Assembly (NCBI GenBank): GCA_012719125.1 | Contig: JAAYAY010000434.1 | Span: forward strand, 1-64,000 | Reading direction: 5' to 3' | Source of the DNA: Planctomycetaceae bacterium | GTDB lineage: Bacteria > Planctomycetota > Planctomycetia > Pirellulales > Thermoguttaceae | DNA: 64,000 nucleotides | Shown here: piece after piece, positions 53,781 to 61,267 of the stretch | How the letters are laid out: every line of letters begins with the position of its first letter | How positions within the stretch are numbered: position 1 is the stretch's first letter | The notes under the pieces: generated by a model | Database searches by the model: none | Seen by the model: only the letters and a program-made list of their open reading frames with translations | What the model was told of the DNA's origin: nothing | Position numbers and translations under genes: made by a program

Positions 53781-56700
53781 ATGCGGTACTCTCTTCGTCT
53801 TGTGCTCATTGGTGGTCTTGTCCTCGTCGCTCAGGCCGAGGCAAGAGAATGGACATCGAGCGACGGCAGGTACACCGTGCAAGCTGAACTGCTTGTGGTC
53901 GACGGCGATCAGGCCGTACTTCAACGTGAAGACGGCACGGTCATCCGCGTTCCACTGAATCGATTGAGTCTGGCGGATGTGAAATATGTGCAAGAGGCGC
54001 TTGCTGCGGCAGGCATAGCAATCGAGGCCCATCCATCGCCCGCGTCACCCCCACCGCCGCCCGCCGAATCCCCGGGTTTCCAGCCCGTCCCGGTGCCCGC
54101 CGGGCGAGCGCCGCCGTTGGCAAATCCGAGATCGAATCGCTGGCAAGTCTCACCAGACCCGGCATCTTGGCAGTACGGTCTCGCCGCCGATGCATCGCTG
54201 GAGATTCCTCTGACCGACCGGCCCCCCTTCGTCTTATTTCCGACCATGCCGAGCCCCTTCGTCGTGCTTGGAGAAGAAGCCGACGAAGGTCCGCGGAAGC
54301 TCTGGGACCTGCGACGAGGTGAAGCCGTCGCGGAAATCGACGGGAAGATCGAGAACGACGACAAGCTTGCCTTGAGTCCCAGCGGCGAGTTTCTCGCCGT
54401 CCACGGCTTCTCGGAATCGGGCGAATTGCAGATCTGGTCGTTCGTGACGGGCAACGTCGTCCGCGACATACCCGTATCGTGGGACCATCTCGATACCGAC
54501 TTCCTCGAATTCCTTGGGTCTGATCGGGTCATCATTGCAAACGACGACGACCACATCTACACCGTCTATGATGTTCGCTCTGGAGAGCGATCCGGCCAAA
54601 TTGAGATTGGCCCGGATGACGATACGCGAAAGTCCGCGGTTAGCCCCGGCGGCAACTACCTCGCAGTCTACGTGGCAGAACGCACCGAGATCGTGATTTA
54701 CGATACGCGCAACGGGGTCCCGGCAGGACGGATTGCGACCGGCCTTCCCACCTTCTCCCGCGCAGACGGCCTCGCCTTCGCTCCCAGCGGCAAAGAACTG
54801 GCGCTGTGGTCCACCAGCGGTTCGGAGATGACGCTGCTGGCCTGGGAAATCGCCCAAGGGAAGCCCGTCGCCAAGTATCAGTTCCCCGACGAATTCGACG
54901 AGCCGATCTGGCGACTTGAGTGCAGCGACTCCGTGCTGCAATGGCTGCCCGACGGAAGCGGATGGCTGGTCAACGGGTCAGCAGTCGTTGATCGCAAGTC
55001 GGGCAAGATCACCTGGAAAGACGAAGAGGCTTTGAAAGAACATGACGACTTGCTGCCTCGCCGGATGGTCAGCGCCGACCAGATCCTCATGTTCCCGGCG
55101 GGAAAACGCACTCATACACTTCGCCTGGTTTCGTTGCGGGCCAATACGAACCTGGATGCCGCCACAGTCGCGGGAGCGAACAGGCCTTCCACAACGATGG
55201 ATACATCCAAGGCGCGATTGGAGGTGAAATCGGGGCCGCCCCTGGCAAATTCCCAAAACAAACGTTGGCAGGTTCATGTGGACCCAAGTCCGTTGGGTTT
55301 CGGCATTCTGCCGGGCGCTTCGGTGGAGATACCGATTGAAGTGTCCCACTCTCGCCCATTCGTGCTGTATCCGTCGGCGCCCAGTCCGTTTGTCGTCCTG
55401 GGCTCTCAAAGGAGCCGAGGTGCTCGGCAGTTGTGGGATCTGCGCACGGGGGAAATGACCGGGGAGGTCCACGTCGAAATCAGCGGCGAAGGCATTGCCC
55501 TGAGCCCTGACGGCAAGCTGGTCGCCTGCACGGGATCCAGGTCCCGGGGCGAAGTGCGGATCTGGTCCTTCGCAACCGGCGAGGTCGTCCAGACCCTCGA
55601 GCTACCCAATCGCCACACCTCGTTAACCCTGTTCGATTTCGCCGGACCGGATCGTTTCGTGGCGGGTAACGTCTTGGAAGACGAGTTCCTGGTCTATGAC
55701 ATCGCTTCCGGAGAACGCATTGCCACGATTGAGTTCGACGGAATAGACCGGGAAAGTCCTGCCCTGAGTCCCGGTGGTGCCTACCTTGCCGTCTACGACT
55801 CCGACGAAGAGATGATCTCGATCTGCGATACTCGCAACGGAGTCCGAGCCGGACGGATCGAGTCGAACATGGAAAGAACTTCCAATGCCTTGTGCCTCGC
55901 CTTTTCACCCGACGGCAAGTCGCTGGCAGGTGTGTTCCGGGGGCTGGAACACGAGCTGGTCGTCTGGGATATGAGCCGTGGAACACAGGTCACGCGACTC
56001 CGCTTCGGCGAAGAAACAGACTCTGAAATCTGGATCAATGGCTACTGCGGTCGCATGCTCGAATGGCTTTCCGGTGGCAACGGCTGGGTGCTCAACGGCG
56101 CGGTCGTGATCGATCGAAAGTCGGGCAAGATCGTCTGGCGTGACGAGGAGGCAATCAGCGATTTCAACGACGTCGTTCCGCGTCGGATGATTGACGGTGA
56201 TCGGATGCTGCAGTTCCGCAAGGGCGAGAAAGGGCAGACGCTGTGTCTGGTCCCGCTTCCGAGCAGCAAGATCGCCGAATCCCGACGAATAGTCGCGGCC
56301 GGAGGCCGTGCTGACGACGCGGGGCTGCCGCCCGTCACCGAGGCCAGCCTGGGATCTGTTCGCGATGAGCTTCCCGTTGCGACTTCGTGGCGCTACGTAC
56401 CCGCTCCCCGTTCGCTTCCGCCTGAGGCCGCTTCCCGAAATCGCCTGCCTCTTGGACCGGGAGTCATCGGCCAGGACCGGGTCTTCTTCTCACGACCCGA
56501 TGCGGCGCGAGTCGCAATCTGCAACAAGGCCGACACGTCCGATCAAATGCCAATGCCGTCGGACAAGCTGCCGCAGATCTGTCGCCTCCATGATCTGCGG
56601 ACCGGGGAACTTGTGGCGGAGTTCACGGCTCCTTTCGCGACGGAACTGATCGATCTCGGGCCGGAAGGAAGACTCGGCCTGTTTCGGAGTTCGCCGAGCC

Positions 56701-58040
56701 AGGATCGCCTCGATGTCTTCGACCTTACGAGTGGGCAGCATGTCTTTGGCTTTCGGCCCTTTGTGGGCACGGAGAGCCGCGACCGAAAAGTGGCAGACGC
56801 CCATCTCATCGATGAAAACCATGCGGTCGCGGTGTCCGAGGCGCACAAGCTCATTGCCTGGGAGATCCCGAACTGCCGAGCGCTCTTCGCCGTCCCGCAG
56901 GAACAAGGGCGGTTGCTTGCTCTGACCCGCGACCGGCAGAATCTCGTCTTGGACGGGAAGGGCACGCCCTTCCTCGTGAACTCCCTGTCCGGCGAAGCAG
57001 CAGGATTGCTTCCCCGGGTCGACCTTGACGACGACTTCTACCTGACGCACGCCGATTTCTCCTGCGACGAGCAACGTCTGGCCGTGTTGTATACCAAGGC
57101 TGGAAGCAGCATGCTGGCCGTTTGGGATCTGGCCAAAGGCGAGTTGCTTAACAAGGTCGAGCTGCAATTCTCCGTGTTCCGCCATGTCTGGTGTGGCCGC
57201 GACCATTTGCTCCTCCAGCCGTTGACGGTACCCTACGGCGGGTTGCAGCCAATCCTCGACATCCGACGGGGACTCGTCGTCTGGAACTTCAAGCTGGAAG
57301 ACGGACTGAGCTTCTGGTCCTCTCCCGACCACAGGCACTGGTACTGGTACCGCAAAACGTCACAGGCTCAGGCTGAGTTGATCGCCGTCGCGCTGCCGGA
57401 CGACAAAGTCGTTTCCATCCTTTCGCAAACCAAGATGCCCGATCCTCTCATCGGCCCAGGCGTGCCTTTGAAGGTGGAGACTTTCGTCGAAGGAATCCCC
57501 GCCGAGTTGCCTCCCGGCTGGAAAGAACTGGCCGGGCTCAACGAAACGCTGTACAAGCATTTCTCGCAACAGTTGAAGGCAAAACAAGTCGAAATCAAGG
57601 ACGACGCTCCTGCCCGCCTGCTGATTGGTATCAAGTCGCAGAGCGCCGAGAAAGGCGTGCGAATTCGCGGGCCCTACGGGAGATCAGGGAGCGCGTTGAT
57701 CTCGGCAACCATCTTGACACCCTACGTCGTTCTCCATGACTCCGACGGGAATCGTGTCTGGGAGCGACAGTATCCTGACGACGAACGCGAGCTGCCGGAT
57801 CTCGACTCGCTCCCCGAGGGGATGGATCCCATCACCTACGCAAACATGCTGCAATGGGACGCGGCCGCTCGCTGGCTGAAAACCGTCGTCGTACCCTGCC
57901 CCGTGTTCCATCCAGGGTGGCAGCGAGGCCTCGGGGAATCCCTGGTGAAGCCCGACGGCACGGAGATCATTCGGGAACCCAGCTCCGCGCGGATGAAGAC
58001 CTCCGCTCTGTCGAGCGACACGACCAGCCGACGAGGCTGA
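53781..58040 (+). CDS. Secreted SHD1-domain protein with propeller repeats (duplicated N-half)
   Basis: A 1419-aa exported protein. Residues 1-20 are a signal. Residues 21-75 form an SHD1 (SLA1 homology 1) domain, REWTSSDGRYTV to RLSLADVKYV. A Pro-rich linker (80-110) follows. A propeller-type half unit starts at about 111 (PPLANPR) and again at about 487 (PPLANSQ). Each has WDLRxGE, LSPSGE/LSPDGK and YDTRNG/CDTRNG blades and ends in a HDDLLPRRM/FNDVVPRRM segment. A second-half propeller begins at about 864 and a small C-terminal module at about 1222. The next two genes share the plan with only one N-half. The function is unknown; SHD1 may bind peptides or the cell envelope. Confidence 0.88.
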   Translation: MRYSLRLVLIGGLVLVAQAEAREWTSSDGRYTVQAELLVVDGDQAVLQREDGTVIRVPLNRLSLADVKYVQEALAAAGIAIEAHPSPASPPPPPAESPGFQPVPVPAGRAPPLANPRSNRWQVSPDPASWQYGLAADASLEIPLTDRPPFVLFPTMPSPFVVLGEEADEGPRKLWDLRRGEAVAEIDGKIENDDKLALSPSGEFLAVHGFSESGELQIWSFVTGNVVRDIPVSWDHLDTDFLEFLGSDRVIIANDDDHIYTVYDVRSGERSGQIEIGPDDDTRKSAVSPGGNYLAVYVAERTEIVIYDTRNGVPAGRIATGLPTFSRADGLAFAPSGKELALWSTSGSEMTLLAWEIAQGKPVAKYQFPDEFDEPIWRLECSDSVLQWLPDGSGWLVNGSAVVDRKSGKITWKDEEALKEHDDLLPRRMVSADQILMFPAGKRTHTLRLVSLRANTNLDAATVAGANRPSTTMDTSKARLEVKSGPPLANSQNKRWQVHVDPSPLGFGILPGASVEIPIEVSHSRPFVLYPSAPSPFVVLGSQRSRGARQLWDLRTGEMTGEVHVEISGEGIALSPDGKLVACTGSRSRGEVRIWSFATGEVVQTLELPNRHTSLTLFDFAGPDRFVAGNVLEDEFLVYDIASGERIATIEFDGIDRESPALSPGGAYLAVYDSDEEMISICDTRNGVRAGRIESNMERTSNALCLAFSPDGKSLAGVFRGLEHELVVWDMSRGTQVTRLRFGEETDSEIWINGYCGRMLEWLSGGNGWVLNGAVVIDRKSGKIVWRDEEAISDFNDVVPRRMIDGDRMLQFRKGEKGQTLCLVPLPSSKIAESRRIVAAGGRADDAGLPPVTEASLGSVRDELPVATSWRYVPAPRSLPPEAASRNRLPLGPGVIGQDRVFFSRPDAARVAICNKADTSDQMPMPSDKLPQICRLHDLRTGELVAEFTAPFATELIDLGPEGRLGLFRSSPSQDRLDVFDLTSGQHVFGFRPFVGTESRDRKVADAHLIDENHAVAVSEAHKLIAWEIPNCRALFAVPQEQGRLLALTRDRQNLVLDGKGTPFLVNSLSGEAAGLLPRVDLDDDFYLTHADFSCDEQRLAVLYTKAGSSMLAVWDLAKGELLNKVELQFSVFRHVWCGRDHLLLQPLTVPYGGLQPILDIRRGLVVWNFKLEDGLSFWSSPDHRHWYWYRKTSQAQAELIAVALPDDKVVSILSQTKMPDPLIGPGVPLKVETFVEGIPAELPPGWKELAGLNETLYKHFSQQLKAKQVEIKDDAPARLLIGIKSQSAEKGVRIRGPYGRSGSALISATILTPYVVLHDSDGNRVWERQYPDDERELPDLDSLPEGMDPITYANMLQWDAAARWLKTVVVPCPVFHPGWQRGLGESLVKPDGTEIIREPSSARMKTSALSSDTTSRRG

Positions 58041-58065
58041 TGACTTGTTGAAGAGGAGTGTGACG

Positions 58066-61000
58066 ATGCGGATATCCCTTGGACCTGCCTTAACGATTTG
58101 TCTGCTATTGCTCTCTGGACGAATCGAGGGACGGGAGTGGACGTCCCGCGACGGCAAGTACACGGTCGAGGCGGAGCTCCTGTCGGTCAACAACGGAAAG
58201 GCCGTGTTGAAGCGTGACGATGGTTCGACCGTCGAAGTGGATCTGGATCGGTTGAGTCTCAGCGACCTCAAATACGTCCAGGAGGCCATGGATGCGCTGA
58301 AGGCCTTGCCGGGGGCCGTTCCTCGCCCGGAAGCCGGAGGGCGACCCCCGACGAACGGAGAGCCAGCCGACCTCATGACCCTGCCGACTCCGTCGGTCGA
58401 AGAGGAAGAGGAAACCGAAGAGCCTGACCCGATCCCGGAGCCCGGTTCTCCGCCGCTGGCCATGTCCAATACGTCTGAATGGCAGGTTGTCCCCGATCCG
58501 TCGGCAGGCGGCTATGAATTGGGTCCCGAGTCAAAGCTCACTGCCTCGGTGGCGGTGGAAAGCCGTCTTCCGTTCGTCGCGTTCTCCGCAACGCCGAGCC
58601 CGTTTGTCGTGCTGGGCCAGGATGCTCAGAGCGGCCGTCGACAGATCTGGGATCTGCGAACGGGAGAGGTTGCCGGAGAAATCGAGTGTGCGGTCGGCGA
58701 AACCGACGTGTGGTCGCTGAGTCCTGACGGCAGACACGTCGCCGTGTCCAGTCGTGAGATCCATCACAGGATTGATATCTGGTCGTTCGCAACAAGCCAA
58801 ATCGTCCAGCGGATCAAGCTGACCGAAAAGTACCCCACGGTGGGTTATCTGGGCTTTGCCGGACCCAAACGGATTGTTGTCGGGGAGGTCTCGACCAACT
58901 GCTACCGAGTCTATGATGTCGCTTCTGGAGAACAGATCTGCCAGATCCATGCCAAGCCCGACTCCAATGCGGCCAGTTGCGTGACGAGTCCCGGCGGCAA
59001 CTATGTCGCCATCTACTCGTACCCCACGGGGCTTGCGGTTTACGACACACGCAACGGCCATCGCGCCGGTCGTCTCCCGTTGCAGGAGCAGGGAACCGGA
59101 AATCCAGAAGCCATGGCTTTTTCGCAGGACGGCAAGGAACTTGCCGGTTGGTTCCGATCGGGTTCCAAGGCGATCTTCAAAATCTGGGACATGTCCGCGG
59201 GCAAGTGCACCGTCACCCATCCATTTGCCGAAGACCCGACCCGCAGTCTCAGAGGCAGCCTCTTCCGCGGGATGCAACTCGATCGTCTCGCCGATGGAAG
59301 CGGTTGGTTGGTGGCCGGCGCATTTGTCGTTGATCCCGATTCCGGCAGGGTTGTCTGGCAAGACCCCGACGCCGCGAATGGACGCCACCGGCTGCCGCGA
59401 AAGATCCTGGATGCCGACCGTATCGTCGGCTTTCGTCTCGAAGGCAAGCTGACCACCCTCTGCTTCATCCCGCTTCCCAAAAACGCTCTGGCCGCGTCTC
59501 GTGAGGCCATTGCTGCTGGTGGAGACTTTGCAGACGCCGGCCTGCCTCCGATCACCAGAATCGATGTTCAAGACGCCAAGGAACTCACCTTCGCTGACGC
59601 TGTCTGCAAGTATCTGCCCAATCCGATTGCTCTGCCACCGGAGGCCGCCACGCGCACTCGAGTCTCGCTGGGGCCGGGAGAGTTCGACGTCGGCCGACTG
59701 TTCTTCTCCGGCCCAGATGCCGCCGTCTTTGCATTGGGACAAAGTATGAATGCCTCTACTGCGTCATGGAAGTCGTCCGCCCCGTTGCCGCACATATGCC
59801 AGCCCTACGACCTCCGGACAGGGCAGGTTGCGTCCCGATTCGAGATCCCCTTCCCCACGGAGATGATCGATCTGAGCCCCAACGGCAAGTTCGGCTTGTT
59901 TCGCATCGACAATCGACAGGATCGATTGGACATCTGGGACCTGTCAAACGGACAGCACATCGCGGGTTTTCGACCCTTCGAAGGAGAATTGAGTCGCGAC
60001 CGCAAGGTCACGTGCGCTCGTTTCGCCGGAGACGACCATGTGATCGCGGGCACCGAGAGCGAGCGACTTGGCTGCTACAGGATTCCCGAAGGCAGGCTGG
60101 TCTATTCTGCTCCTTCGGGAACGGGCAGAATCGTCGGGCTGACTCACGACCGAAGAACGTTGATCGTCATGTCACGTCGCACGCCGCGGCTGATCGATGC
60201 TTCATCCGGTGAGACAATCGGCACTCTCGAGGAAGTCGCTACGGAAAGGGTACTTGTGCCCCGACAGGCCGCCGTCTCTGCCAACGGAGAACGCCTGGCA
60301 GAAGCGTACTTCTACCTTGGCGGCCATCTTCTCGTCGTATGGGACCTTGTTCAGGGCAAGAAGCTGCTGCAACTCGAACTGCCCGACGATGCAACCGGCT
60401 TGGCATGGTGCGGTACGGATCACATCCTGCTGAAGCCCGCCGTAGATGCCGGCAGGAGCTGCCCCATGATTTCCGTTCTCACTGGGCTGGTGGAATGGCG
60501 GTACCACTTCCAGGATGGGAAAAGCGTGTGGGCGTCGCCGGACGAGCGCGTCTGGTACTGCAGCCGGAAGGATCCCAAGGCACCGCTTGAACTCGCCGCG
60601 GTCACGCTGCCCGAGCCGGAAGTCGGCGATCTTCTTTCACAGATGGAAATGCCCGTTCCGCTCGTCGGTCCCGGGACCGATGTGAGCGTGCAGACACTGT
60701 TCGAAAAACCGCCGCAGATCCTCCCCGAAGGCTGGAGCGATCTTACTGCCCTGGACGACACAATCCAGGACTATTTTGCCCGGGAATTGCAGAAGCAGAA
60801 GATCAACGTTGTTGCCAGAAGTCCGGTCCGTCTCCTCGTCGGAATCAAGAACGAGCGTCAGGACAGTAGTGTGCGGGTTCGCGGACCTCTTGGGCGCTCC
60901 GGCACCTTGCTGGTCGCGTCGTCTCGGTTGGTCCCTTACGTTACCGTCCTCGATCCCCGTGGAAACCCGGTCTGGCAACAGCAGGGAGAACTCGCGGCTC

Positions 61001-61263
61001 CGGATGCCACCGACACGGAACGACCGCCGGGAATGGACGCCGCAACCCACATGAAGCTCAAGTATTGGGAAGCGGCAGTCAAGTGGCTTCGCACCGTGCA
61101 GATCCCATGCCCCATCTACGACCCGAGCCTGCAACGAGGTCTTGGGGAATCGACCGTCGGCCCGGACGGCACCAAGATCCTGCGCTCCCCGAGCCCGTCT
61201 CTTAGGAAGCCGCCCGATAGAATCGCACAATCATCTAGCGCAGCCGCTTGGCCGGGAGGATGA
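58066..61263 (+). CDS. Secreted SHD1-domain protein with propeller repeats (paralogue 2)
   Basis: A 1065-aa paralogue of the preceding gene, 25 bp downstream. A signal peptide (ALTICLLLLSGRIEG) precedes the SHD1 domain (REWTSRDGKYTV to LSLSDLKYV). After an acidic linker, the propeller N-half starts at about residue 128 (PPLAMSN), the second half at about 514 (CKYLPNPIALPPEA) and the C-terminal module at about 867 (PEGWSDLTALDDTI to VRGPLGRSGT). AGAGGAG precedes the ATG at 58066. It carries one N-terminal propeller half, so it is probably the ancestral layout from which the larger first gene was built by internal duplication. Confidence 0.88.
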   Translation: MRISLGPALTICLLLLSGRIEGREWTSRDGKYTVEAELLSVNNGKAVLKRDDGSTVEVDLDRLSLSDLKYVQEAMDALKALPGAVPRPEAGGRPPTNGEPADLMTLPTPSVEEEEETEEPDPIPEPGSPPLAMSNTSEWQVVPDPSAGGYELGPESKLTASVAVESRLPFVAFSATPSPFVVLGQDAQSGRRQIWDLRTGEVAGEIECAVGETDVWSLSPDGRHVAVSSREIHHRIDIWSFATSQIVQRIKLTEKYPTVGYLGFAGPKRIVVGEVSTNCYRVYDVASGEQICQIHAKPDSNAASCVTSPGGNYVAIYSYPTGLAVYDTRNGHRAGRLPLQEQGTGNPEAMAFSQDGKELAGWFRSGSKAIFKIWDMSAGKCTVTHPFAEDPTRSLRGSLFRGMQLDRLADGSGWLVAGAFVVDPDSGRVVWQDPDAANGRHRLPRKILDADRIVGFRLEGKLTTLCFIPLPKNALAASREAIAAGGDFADAGLPPITRIDVQDAKELTFADAVCKYLPNPIALPPEAATRTRVSLGPGEFDVGRLFFSGPDAAVFALGQSMNASTASWKSSAPLPHICQPYDLRTGQVASRFEIPFPTEMIDLSPNGKFGLFRIDNRQDRLDIWDLSNGQHIAGFRPFEGELSRDRKVTCARFAGDDHVIAGTESERLGCYRIPEGRLVYSAPSGTGRIVGLTHDRRTLIVMSRRTPRLIDASSGETIGTLEEVATERVLVPRQAAVSANGERLAEAYFYLGGHLLVVWDLVQGKKLLQLELPDDATGLAWCGTDHILLKPAVDAGRSCPMISVLTGLVEWRYHFQDGKSVWASPDERVWYCSRKDPKAPLELAAVTLPEPEVGDLLSQMEMPVPLVGPGTDVSVQTLFEKPPQILPEGWSDLTALDDTIQDYFARELQKQKINVVARSPVRLLVGIKNERQDSSVRVRGPLGRSGTLLVASSRLVPYVTVLDPRGNPVWQQQGELAAPDATDTERPPGMDAATHMKLKYWEAAVKWLRTVQIPCPIYDPSLQRGLGESTVGPDGTKILRSPSPSLRKPPDRIAQSSSAAAWPGG

Positions 61264-61267
61264 GAAC